Positions 24,097-31,252 of a stretch of DNA of 39,822 nt are shown here, in pieces (the stretch's first letter is position 1; each line of letters opens with the position of its first letter). The DNA comes from an uncultured Spirochaetaceae bacterium (GTDB lineage: Bacteria; Spirochaetota; Spirochaetia; Sphaerochaetales; Sphaerochaetaceae), in contig CALXMP010000013.1 of the NCBI GenBank assembly GCA_944389505.1, positions 1 through 39,822 on the forward strand, read 5' to 3'. A program made the position numbers and the translations under genes. The notes beneath the pieces are model-generated. The model had not been told where the DNA came from. It worked only from the letters and a program-made list of their open reading frames with translations, and made no database searches.

Positions 24097-25014
24097 CTAT
24101 TCCTGCCAATCAGGATCTGAAAGTGGTGAGAATTTGTCGAAGAAAGCGAGAATCGAACCGGTATTCATATGGGTATATATCTGGGTTGTCCTCACATCGC
24201 TATGGCCGAGCATCTCCTGCACAGATCTTATGTCCGCTCCATGCTCAAGCATATGTGTCGCGAATGAATGGCGGAGGGTATGGATTGTTGCATCAAGGCC
24301 TAGCCTTCCTGCAGCCTCATGGAAACGCTTATGGGCAGCCTGTCTTGTCAGCCTTCCTCCTCTTCGGTTCAGGAAGAGCGCCTTCTCATTCTGATGGCCT
24401 GAAAGAAGCCCTGGACGGATTGCCGAGAGATAATAGACAAGGGCTTCCTTAGCTATATCTCCGATGAATACAAGCCTCTCTTTATCGCGCTTGCCGATAA
24501 CGGCTATCGTCCCCTCATCAGGATGGAATGATGAGACATCAAGCGCAACTGCCTCTGATATCCTCATCCCTGATGAGTATATGAGCTCAAAGAGCGTGTA
24601 GTCCCTGACGGAAAGCGGATCATCTGAAGGAAAGGAGGAGAGAAGCCTATCGACATCGCTCTCGCTTATGATCCTGGGAAGATGTGCATTCTCCTTAGGC
24701 TTCTCCACAAGCGATGCAGGATTCTCCGATAACGCACTATGGGAGATTAGAAAGAGGTAGAATGACCGGAGTGACGAGAGTATCCTTCCCTCCGTTCTCT
24801 CCTCGACCCCGTCGGATCTTCTCCTTGCTATGAGATAGCGCTCTATATCATCAGCGGATGAAGCGTACAGATCTATACAGTTTTCATCGAGATATGAAAG
24901 GAACCTGGACGCCTCAGAAGAGTAGACCTCCCGGGTTTTATCCGAGAGGCGCCGCTCAAAGATTATGAAATCAGAGAATCCCTTAAGAAGGGCCTTCTGC
25001 TCATCTGTCGTCAT
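24097..25014 (-). CDS. xerD: Tyrosine recombinase XerD-type
   Basis: This 305-residue second Xer recombinase has all catalytic residues: Arg151 (GMRISEA), Lys175/178 (GKRDKER), His245 and Arg248 (HTLRHSFATH), His271 (LGHSDV) and Tyr280 (TQIYTHM). The N-terminal core-binding domain covers residues 1-105. Its ATG lies inside the ftsZ coding end (14-nt overlap), so its translation is probably coupled to FtsZ. Together with the XerC-type gene 0.7 kb downstream, it completes a two-recombinase system for dimer resolution. The XerC/XerD labels are by position and could be swapped. Confidence 0.88.
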   Translation of the reverse strand: MTTDEQKALLKGFSDFIIFERRLSDKTREVYSSEASRFLSYLDENCIDLYASSADDIERYLIARRRSDGVEERTEGRILSSLRSFYLFLISHSALSENPASLVEKPKENAHLPRIISESDVDRLLSSFPSDDPLSVRDYTLFELIYSSGMRISEAVALDVSSFHPDEGTIAVIGKRDKERLVFIGDIAKEALVYYLSAIRPGLLSGHQNEKALFLNRRGGRLTRQAAHKRFHEAAGRLGLDATIHTLRHSFATHMLEHGADIRSVQEMLGHSDVRTTQIYTHMNTGSILAFFDKFSPLSDPDWQE

Positions 25015-26257
25015 CGTCGTGCCGCGAGTACCTGAGAACTGCAGGGATTGAATAGTCGTTCGATGCCTGCGATCTCTTGCCGAGCTGCTGCTGGAGATCC
25101 TGCCATCTGTTGACAGTAATCGCTGCAGGATCCGCGCTCTGCTTCTCCTGCGGGGCCTTCTTCTCAGGAACGGGCTCTGGCTCAGGTTCCCTTGCAGCTG
25201 GTTTCTGAGGGACTTCCTCCTCAGGCTTCCTCCTGAAGACCTCCGTATCGGGATTGAACTCTGTCTTGACCTCTGGCTTCATCTCAAAGCCTGTCGCGAC
25301 GACAGTTACTTTGATTCTGTCCCCAAGTGACTGATTATAGCTCTGGCCTGCGATGATGAGCGCATCCTCTGCGCAGTTGGCTGTAATGAGCTCAACGACA
25401 TCCTGATACTCCTGGAGCGTAAGGTTATCGCCTCCAGCAAGATTGACAAGCACGGACTTCGCACCTTCGATGCTTGCGTTCTCAAGAAGCGGGTTGCTGA
25501 TAGCGAGCTTCGCCGCATCGACGGCCCTGTTGGCACCCTCTCCGAAGCCAAGACCGATAAGCGCATCGCCCTTTCCCTTCATTATTGTCTTCACATCAGC
25601 GAAATCGATATTGATCTCACCAGGCTCCGTTATCAGATCGGAGATACCCTGGACAGACTGGAGGAGCGCGCTGTCAGCGATGAGGAAGGCCTGCTTTATC
25701 GGGGTATTGTTCTCAACCACCTTCAGAAGATGCTGGTTAGGGATGAGGATAAGCGTATCGACCTGCTTACGGAGTCTGTCGATACCCTGCTGGGCAAGGA
25801 TGAGCTTCTTCTTTCCCTCGAAGGCGAAAGGCGTTGTAACTACAGCTACAGTGAGCGCACCGCATGACTTTGCAATCTCTGCAACGACGGCCGCTGCTCC
25901 TGTGCCTGTTCCTCCGCCCATTCCAGCCGTGATGAATACCATATCGGCATTCTCAAGCTCTGCACGGATATCATCCTTGGACTCAAGCGCAGCCTTCTCA
26001 CCTATCTCAGGGACACCGCCTGCACCAAGACCGCCGGTAAGCTCCTTGCCTATCGCGATTCTCGTCTGTGCATTGGACCGCTGAAGCGCCTGGACATCCG
26101 TATTCAGCGCAACGAATGAGACCTTCTTCAGACCTGACGCAATCATGCGGTTGACGGCATTCCCGCCGCCACCACCTACACCGACGACCTTTATGATTGT
26201 CGGAGCCGACTGTTCTGCTGCTGCAGCATCTTCGATATCAAATATATCAAAATCCAT
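25001..26257 (-). CDS. ftsZ: Cell division protein FtsZ
   Basis: FtsZ is the tubulin-like GTPase that forms the division ring. The 418-residue protein has the GTP-binding loops VGVGGGGGNAVNRM and GGGTGTGAAAVVAEIA (tubulin signature) and the catalytic T7 loop INIDFADVKTIM. A Pro/Glu/Lys-rich linker (about residues 335-375) follows. The C-terminal peptide DYSIPAVLRYSR should bind FtsA and other partners, and an acidic tail HDDDDR extends it. The codons of that tail overlap the xerD start. It is 9 nt downstream of ftsA, in the standard dcw order. Confidence 0.99.
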   Translation of the reverse strand: MDFDIFDIEDAAAAEQSAPTIIKVVGVGGGGGNAVNRMIASGLKKVSFVALNTDVQALQRSNAQTRIAIGKELTGGLGAGGVPEIGEKAALESKDDIRAELENADMVFITAGMGGGTGTGAAAVVAEIAKSCGALTVAVVTTPFAFEGKKKLILAQQGIDRLRKQVDTLILIPNQHLLKVVENNTPIKQAFLIADSALLQSVQGISDLITEPGEINIDFADVKTIMKGKGDALIGLGFGEGANRAVDAAKLAISNPLLENASIEGAKSVLVNLAGGDNLTLQEYQDVVELITANCAEDALIIAGQSYNQSLGDRIKVTVVATGFEMKPEVKTEFNPDTEVFRRKPEEEVPQKPAAREPEPEPVPEKKAPQEKQSADPAAITVNRWQDLQQQLGKRSQASNDYSIPAVLRYSRHDDDDR

Positions 26258-26266
26258 AATCGCTCC

Positions 26267-27499
26267 TTAAAACAGTCTTCCAAGAAAGCCCTTGAGCTTT
26301 CCGCCGAATCCTTCCTTATCCTTTCCGGAATTCCCGATCGACGGATTGTCCCGGTACTTCTTCGCTTCTATCTTCATCAGCCCAAGGAGTGTCGAGTACC
26401 TTGGATCGATATACATCCTGTCAAGCCCGTTGATTGCTTCAGGAAAGCCAAGACGTGCCGGCATTCTGAATATCTCGGATGCGAGCTCCGTGGCGCCAGA
26501 AAGCAGTGAACCGCCGCCGACAAGGACCACGCCAGCACCGAATGTTCCGGAAATCTCATTCTTCTCAAGCTCCCCGTAGAGCATCGAAAAGATCTCAGCC
26601 ATCCTAGGCTCAATCAGCTTCGCAAGCTCCTTCTTCGGGAATCTGATAGGCGGCTTGCCTCCTACTGCCGGAGTAATGATCATCTCGCCGTCAGCAACGG
26701 AAGGTGTATGGCAGCAGCCATCGGAGATCTTTATCGATTCAGCCGCAGAGCGCGGAAGCTGGAGCATGTATGCGATATCCCCCGTGACATTATCGCTGCC
26801 GAGGGAGATTCCGCCTGCATATACAGGAGCCCCCTGCACGTACGCAATCATGTTGGTCGTACCTGATCCGATATTGATGACAATCGCACCCATCTCCTTC
26901 TCATCCATTCCGAGAACGACCTCGCTGTCTGCAAGCGGCTGCAGAACCATGCGCTGGACCTGGAGCCCCGCCTTCTGCACGCACTTGCGTAGATTCTGGC
27001 AGATTGAGGATGCCCCTGTTACAAGAAGGACTCTTGTATCAAGCCTGTGACCGAGCATATCGATAGGATCCTTTATGCCGGAGCGGCTATCGACCTGGAA
27101 ATCCTGGACAAGCGTATGGAGTATCTCGGTATCCTGCGGAAGATCGCGGGCACGTGCTACATCAATCGATCTCCTTATATCCTCCCTCTTGATCTCCTGG
27201 TCCTTCGACTGGATTCCTACGACTCCGCTTGACTGTATGCCGCGGATATGATCACCGCCGACACCGAGGATGACCGATGACACCTCGGAACCTGCCTGAA
27301 GCTCTGCATCGGAGATGACGGAGCTGATCACCTTAAGAGTCTGCTCGATATTGACAACAGAACCGGACCTGACACCTTCGGATGGACGCTCTGCGATTGC
27401 TTCAATCATCAGCTGTCCATCCTTTGATACCGATCCGATTACCGACCTGATCCAGCTTGTGCCTATATCCAGTCCAACAAGAGTCTTATCTGCTGCCAT
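26267..27499 (-). CDS. ftsA: Cell division protein FtsA
   Basis: This is the actin-like protein that tethers FtsZ to the membrane and activates septal synthesis. The 410 residues include phosphate-1 motif VGLDIGTSWIRSVIG, the 1C domain (about 85-165), phosphate-2 AIVINIGSGTTNMIAY and the adenosine motif VVLVGGGSLLSGA. The C-terminal amphipathic helix GFGGKLKGFLGRLF is the membrane anchor. It is intact, which contrasts with the lost catalytic divisome parts. It lies 5 nt after ftsQ and 9 nt before ftsZ. Confidence 0.98.
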   Translation of the reverse strand: MAADKTLVGLDIGTSWIRSVIGSVSKDGQLMIEAIAERPSEGVRSGSVVNIEQTLKVISSVISDAELQAGSEVSSVILGVGGDHIRGIQSSGVVGIQSKDQEIKREDIRRSIDVARARDLPQDTEILHTLVQDFQVDSRSGIKDPIDMLGHRLDTRVLLVTGASSICQNLRKCVQKAGLQVQRMVLQPLADSEVVLGMDEKEMGAIVINIGSGTTNMIAYVQGAPVYAGGISLGSDNVTGDIAYMLQLPRSAAESIKISDGCCHTPSVADGEMIITPAVGGKPPIRFPKKELAKLIEPRMAEIFSMLYGELEKNEISGTFGAGVVLVGGGSLLSGATELASEIFRMPARLGFPEAINGLDRMYIDPRYSTLLGLMKIEAKKYRDNPSIGNSGKDKEGFGGKLKGFLGRLF

Positions 27500-27504
27500 T
27501 GCTA

Positions 27505-28245
27505 CTACTGCCTCTTCATCCTGACAAGCCTATCGCTATACAGACCATAATGCGATTCCGAACCCAGAACCGCTTCTGATCCGCCAGTCATATGCTCATC
27601 TGCGATAATACCTAAGCTCTCGCCTATTCTTGACGCGGCATCGGTCTCCATTACAGAGACGGATGCATTCAGATCCGGTATCGTCAAAGTCAGAACAGGA
27701 GAACTAATATAGCTATTATTGCCATATTCCATCCATGTTATCAAGCGAGAGGAACGGCTGGCATCCGCTCCCTGCCGGATAACTCTTACCATGCTCTCTG
27801 GAAAGCCGAGAAGCATGCCATACTCAAGGTATGAATCGGAGATGCCGACGACGGGATAGATTGCTCCGAGCCTGGACACATCCTCGATCCTTATAGCCTC
27901 GGCATCGTCACCGAACATGATCGCAGCACGGCTGTCCGATACAAGGACAATGCCATCACTTCTATATGCTGGATCAACGAAGAGCGTCCCCTTCTCATAC
28001 TTCATCGTAACATCATCTATATAAGGAAGGGAAATGAGCCCATCGGCTGCCGCATTCCTTGAAGCCGAGAGATATGAGCCTCCAAGCATCGGAAGAAGGA
28101 TTCTCTCCATCGATGCTGTCGGGTAGTCACCTGCATCGATTCTCCTGATCGTAAGCACCGGCAGATAGGAGACAGCCATATACAGCGATATGACAAGAAT
28201 ACCGGGAATCAGAAGGAGGGCTATTCTCTTCTCAGGCCTTTGCAT
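27505..28245 (-). CDS. ftsQ: Cell division protein FtsQ/DivIB-like
   Basis: The 246-residue protein has a short basic N-terminus, one membrane helix (residues 8-30) and an extracytoplasmic part that begins with a POTRA-like segment (LTIRRIDAGDYPTASMERI). Sequence identity to FtsQ is low, as is common for this family; position between ftsW and ftsA is the main support. FtsQ normally binds FtsL/FtsB and controls FtsWI. Here it keeps its place although ftsI is missing. It overlaps ftsW by 14 nt. Confidence 0.8.
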   Translation of the reverse strand: MQRPEKRIALLLIPGILVISLYMAVSYLPVLTIRRIDAGDYPTASMERILLPMLGGSYLSASRNAAADGLISLPYIDDVTMKYEKGTLFVDPAYRSDGIVLVSDSRAAIMFGDDAEAIRIEDVSRLGAIYPVVGISDSYLEYGMLLGFPESMVRVIRQGADASRSSRLITWMEYGNNSYISSPVLTLTIPDLNASVSVMETDAASRIGESLGIIADEHMTGGSEAVLGSESHYGLYSDRLVRMKRQ

Positions 28246-29407
28246 TGTCCCTCCTTCCCAGTATGTATATGAGCCGGTAGAGGATGCATGATGCGATGAT
28301 GTTCATCGCTTCTTCCGAGAGCGAATAGCTGAAGAACGGAAGAAGTATTCCTGGAAGAGGCAGGATGCCCGTGACATAGAGCATGTTCATGAAAGCCTTG
28401 AGGACTATCATCAGGGTCAGCCCGATTGCAAGAGCCGCACTCTGCTCATCACCCTTCCTCGCTCCCCTTGAAGCGGTCCTCAGCCCGATAAGCAGGACAA
28501 GGAGGAAGAATATGATGATGAAAAGACATCCGGAAAGCCCGAGCTCACGGACAAGGGATGCGAAGATGAAAAGTCCTTCCTGATCATCTATGGGGGATGA
28601 GACCGTATTGCCCATTCCAAGACCGATACCGGCAATACCTCCCATTCTTATCGCCTCAGCTGCCCTCAGGAGCGACTGGCTGTATAAAGTCCCGTCAGAA
28701 ACAGGCATTACAGATGCCATGACAGGGGCCATAAGCTCAGGGAATATGGACAGGAATACAACAGCGGCAGCGGCCATCGCGGCAAATGACACAGCAATTG
28801 CCAGATAGCTTATCCGCTTCGCCCTGAGCATCGCTATAACCGTGAAGCCGATGATCACATACCATGAAAGGCCTGCAGAGAAGAGCGACAGGACCATCAT
28901 AACCATGACACCAAGCGTCGACAGCACGAAATCACGGATCCTTCCGCCGCCAAGGGCATCTGAATCGGGGATATAGCCGGATGCAAGGAAGACCGATGCG
29001 AAGAGAGCAAATGAACCGGTATGGATAATCCTGTAGCCGCCGACAGCAAAATAGCCTGAATCTGAAAACCCAGGGAAAAGCGATACAGATGAGATGATTA
29101 TCGAAACCGGGACAAATAGGACATAGGCCCTTCTGATATAATCCATCGGGACAATGCTCAGAAGCAGGCCTGCTGCAAGCGCACACCCTGCAGAGACGAG
29201 CTGCCTGATGAAGTAGTAGTAATGCGGAAGGGAGTTGTCTATCGCCTTCTGGAAGGAAGCGGAATAGAGAATTATAAGGCCGAAGAATGCTATGATCAGG
29301 ACAACGCAGAGGAATGTGAATGGAGAAAGCGATCCGGAGCCATCGCCCCCGGATCCGCTTACTCTGTAACTCATATCATCATAGCTGTTTCCGCTTATTC
29401 TCGGCAT
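28232..29407 (-). CDS. ftsW: FtsW/RodA SEDS-family protein, degenerate at key motifs
   Basis: This 391-residue protein has about ten membrane helices and a long cytoplasmic N-terminus with NSYDDM (residues 7-12). SEDS identity is clear from YSQSLLRAAEAIRMGG followed by GIGLGMGN (about 242-267) and RELGLSG. Two hallmark sites are lost. The GARRWI...QPSE region reads VGGYRIIHTG...SFALFA, and the catalytic-loop HTDF(IFA) reads EGLF(IFA) with Leu279 at the aspartate position. FtsW polymerises septal glycan with FtsI. This copy probably cannot, though a shifted Asp (274/275) might substitute. There is no Shine-Dalgarno; a -10-like TATGAT sits 9 nt upstream. Confidence 0.88.
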   Translation of the reverse strand: MPRISGNSYDDMSYRVSGSGGDGSGSLSPFTFLCVVLIIAFFGLIILYSASFQKAIDNSLPHYYYFIRQLVSAGCALAAGLLLSIVPMDYIRRAYVLFVPVSIIISSVSLFPGFSDSGYFAVGGYRIIHTGSFALFASVFLASGYIPDSDALGGGRIRDFVLSTLGVMVMMVLSLFSAGLSWYVIIGFTVIAMLRAKRISYLAIAVSFAAMAAAAVVFLSIFPELMAPVMASVMPVSDGTLYSQSLLRAAEAIRMGGIAGIGLGMGNTVSSPIDDQEGLFIFASLVRELGLSGCLFIIIFFLLVLLIGLRTASRGARKGDEQSAALAIGLTLMIVLKAFMNMLYVTGILPLPGILLPFFSYSLSEEAMNIIASCILYRLIYILGRRDNAKA

Positions 29408-29416
29408 ATCAGGATA

Positions 29417-29445
29417 ATCATACCACAGACTTAGCGATATGCTAA
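29417..29445 (-). promoter_or_regulatory. Possible internal promoter before ftsW
   Basis: On the minus strand, TTAGCA (29445-29440) and TATGAT (29422-29417) are 17 nt apart, at the end of ftsL, with 9 nt to the ftsW ATG. TTAGC and GCTAA at 29431-29445 also form an inverted repeat. It sits exactly where ftsI would be in other genomes. Confidence 0.3.
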
Positions 29446-29694
29446 ACCCGCTCTGTATACGACATCCTTATCTGCGGAAGGAAGACCTGCGGCAATTGCC
29501 GCCCTGAGCGCCCGGCTTTCAGCATCAAGGTCATTGAAATCCTCATTGGCCTTCGCGATATTCCTGGCAGCAGTGCTTTCCACTCCGATCTGCCAGAGAG
29601 GTACCAGTGCGATGATGAATGCGAGAGACAGCATCGCGACGATCAGCCACCTTACCGGCCTTGTTATGTTCCCGTGAATCTCCAAGTCTTTCAT
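29431..29694 (-). CDS. ftsL: FtsL-like small division protein
   Basis: The 87-residue bitopic protein has a basic cytoplasmic start, one membrane helix (about residues 15-35) and a helical extracytoplasmic stretch (ARNIAKANEDFNDLDAESRALR) of coiled-coil type, written here in pieces at residues 43-64. The family is too variable for a sequence match; the call rests on size, topology and position directly after rsmH (TGA-ATG junction). FtsL links FtsQ/FtsB to FtsWI. In most bacteria ftsI is the next gene; here only 23 nt separate ftsL from ftsW. Confidence 0.75.
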   Translation of the reverse strand: MKDLEIHGNITRPVRWLIVAMLSLAFIIALVPLWQIGVESTAARNIAKANEDFNDLDAESRALRAAIAAGLPSADKDVVYRAGLAYR

Positions 29695-30585
29695 TCAAAC
29701 CACCTTCTCCACCACCCTGAGCTTCGAGCTTCTCGATGGCGGATTGCTCTCGATCTCCTCTTCCGATGGGATAATAGGCTTCTTCGTCAGTATCCTTATC
29801 TCAGGATTGTCTCCCGAAGCCTTATCACGGAAGAACCACTTCACTATCCGGTCCTCAAGGGAATGGAATGTTATGACAGCAATCCGTCCACCCTTGCGGA
29901 GCACCCTTATTGCCTCTTCCAGCGCAGGAGAGATCCTATCAAGCTCCCTGTTGACCTCGATCCTCAGAGCCTGGAACGTCCTTGTAGCAGGATGAATCCT
30001 CCCATACCTGTAGGAAGAAGGCACCGCATGGAAGATCACGTCCGCCAGATCTGACGACAGCTCGAAAGGTCTTTCCTTCCTCCTTTCAGCAATCGCCCTT
30101 GCAATACGCCTGGAGTAACGCTCTTCCCCGTAGCGGTATATGACATCAGCAAGGCTCTCCTCGCTGTAGCCGTTCACAATATCCCGGGCTGAGATATCAC
30201 CATCCTTGTCGAGCCTCATATCAAGCTCCTCTTCACCCCTGAATGAGAAGCCTCTTCCGCTCTCGGCATAATGGAACATCGATATCCCGAGATCGAATAG
30301 GATGGCATCGGCAGACTCTGACTCAGCCGAAGCAAGATAATCATTGAACCAGGATAGGACGGGAGTGAACCTATCACCATAGGCGGAAAGGCGCTCAATA
30401 GCCTTCTTCTGTATCTCCGCATCCCTGTCAATGCCTATCACTGAGAGCTCTGGATAGTGCGAAAGGAAGAGCGAACTGTGTCCGCCCTCCCCCGTCGTGC
30501 AATCGATCATTACTGAGCGCCCTGGAGGGATGAGAAGGTTCTCCAGCACCTCAGCCGGCATTACCGGCGTATGATCTATTTCCAT
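29695..30585 (-). CDS. rsmH: 16S rRNA m4C1402 methyltransferase RsmH (MraW)
   Basis: RsmH methylates N4 of C1402 in the ribosomal P site using SAM. The 296-residue protein begins HTPVMPAEVLENL, typical of the family. It has the SAM motif DCTTGEGGHS, FDLGISMFH (usually FDLGVSS) and GFSFRGEEELDMRLD. The C-terminal part contains ITFHSLEDRIVKWFF. It overlaps the mraZ stop by 1 nt (TAATG), with GGAGAAGGAG as ribosome site. The second gene of a dcw cluster is its normal place. Confidence 0.97.
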   Translation of the reverse strand: MEIDHTPVMPAEVLENLLIPPGRSVMIDCTTGEGGHSSLFLSHYPELSVIGIDRDAEIQKKAIERLSAYGDRFTPVLSWFNDYLASAESESADAILFDLGISMFHYAESGRGFSFRGEEELDMRLDKDGDISARDIVNGYSEESLADVIYRYGEERYSRRIARAIAERRKERPFELSSDLADVIFHAVPSSYRYGRIHPATRTFQALRIEVNRELDRISPALEEAIRVLRKGGRIAVITFHSLEDRIVKWFFRDKASGDNPEIRILTKKPIIPSEEEIESNPPSRSSKLRVVEKVV

Positions 30586-31037
30586 TACTCCTTCTCCTCA
30601 TATAGACTCTGCGCGAGATCAGCTATAGGCTCGTCATCCAGAAATCCCTGATATACTTCCGGATTCCAGATCTCGACTGCATACCCTGTCCCTACAAGGA
30701 GAGCTTCGCCTTTATTAGGCAGGGAGTACTTTTCCCTGTCTTTAAGAGGAATGTTTATTCTTCCAGAGCTGTCGATGTCGACATACTGTGCCGGTGATAT
30801 GAGCTTTCTGATAAGAGATCTCTTTTTTTTATCGAGCATAGCCATTGGGGATGAGAGAATCGGCCCGGAGAACTCTTTCTCAAAATACTCTGGTGTCATC
30901 AGCATCAGATGGTTTTCATCCAGTCCTGGAAGAATAACAACCTGCTCTGCAGCCAATGCGGTCCTTAGTCGTGCCGGCAAGGAAAGACGCCCTTTTTCGT
31001 CGAACCTTGCATTATACATTCCTGTAAGCAACTGCAT
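30585..31037 (-). CDS. mraZ: Transcriptional regulator MraZ
   Basis: MraZ is a DNA-binding repressor of the dcw operon with two SpoVT-AbrB-like halves. They show as FDEKGRLSLPARLR near residue 12 and DIDSSGRINIPLKDRE near residue 90. I chose the ATG at 31037 (MQLLTGMYNARFD), giving 150 residues, because family members begin about ten residues before the DEKGR motif and GGGTGG lies 8 nt upstream. A GTG at 31049 is possible but would sit inside the operator repeats. It is the first gene of an 11.6-kb run ending with flhF and is probably autoregulated through the boxes just upstream. Confidence 0.95.
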   Translation of the reverse strand: MQLLTGMYNARFDEKGRLSLPARLRTALAAEQVVILPGLDENHLMLMTPEYFEKEFSGPILSSPMAMLDKKKRSLIRKLISPAQYVDIDSSGRINIPLKDREKYSLPNKGEALLVGTGYAVEIWNPEVYQGFLDDEPIADLAQSLYEEKE

Positions 31038-31047
31038 TTGTACTGCC

Positions 31048-31082
31048 ACCCATTCTATGGGAATTCATCCCATTTCCTGCCA
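31048..31082 (-). promoter_or_regulatory. MraZ-type operator array (TGGGN boxes, 10-bp period)
   Basis: Read on the minus strand: TGGCA, 5 nt, TGGGA, 5 nt, TCCCA, 5 nt, TGGGT. E. coli-type MraZ sites are TGGGN repeats with 5-nt spacers. Here the third box is inverted and the first is imperfect. The array starts just downstream of the -10 box and runs into the ribosome site of mraZ, where bound MraZ would block initiation. Confidence 0.75.
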
Positions 31083-31084
31083 CT

Positions 31085-31113
31085 ACTTTACCCTAGGCCA
31101 TGAAGATAAGCAA
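31085..31113 (-). promoter_or_regulatory. Sigma-70 promoter of the dcw-xer-hsl operon
   Basis: On the minus strand, TTGCTT (31113-31108) and TAAAGT (31090-31085) are 17 nt apart. The predicted start falls inside the MraZ box array. It is the only good promoter I see for the whole 13-gene run. Confidence 0.65.
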
Positions 31114-31154
31114 GATTAATCTTGAAAAAAGCAAATAATTACTCATGTGAGTAA
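31111..31154. promoter_or_regulatory. Two perfect palindromes upstream of the mraZ promoter
   Basis: CAAGATTAATCTTG (31111-31124) is a perfect 14-bp palindrome touching the -35 box. TTACTCATGTGAGTAA (31139-31154) is a perfect 16-bp palindrome 14 nt further upstream. Their form suggests regulator-binding sites distinct from MraZ. The rest of 31050-31252 holds no gene; AGGCC-N5-GGCCT at 31163-31177 is a third, weaker inverted repeat. Confidence 0.4.
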
Positions 31155-31223
31155 AAAATATAAGGCCAGCATGGCCTCCAAAAAGGGATTTCCATCACAG
31201 AATCGGAAAGAGGAATATTAGAT

Positions 31224-31249
31224 GGAAAAACCTCCCCGGAGGGAGGTCT
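31224..31249 (-). terminator. Terminator after the GH57 branching-enzyme gene
   Basis: On the minus strand, ACCTCCC pairs with GGGAGGT around a 3-4 nt loop, followed by TTTT. It starts a few bases past the stop codon at 31253. Confidence 0.85.
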
Positions 31250-31252
31250 TGA

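Noticed and set aside
22477-25014. The two tyrosine recombinases as integrases of a mobile element
   Set aside because: Both are Xer-sized, embedded in a tight operon with ftsZ and hslVU, with no attachment sites or phage genes nearby.
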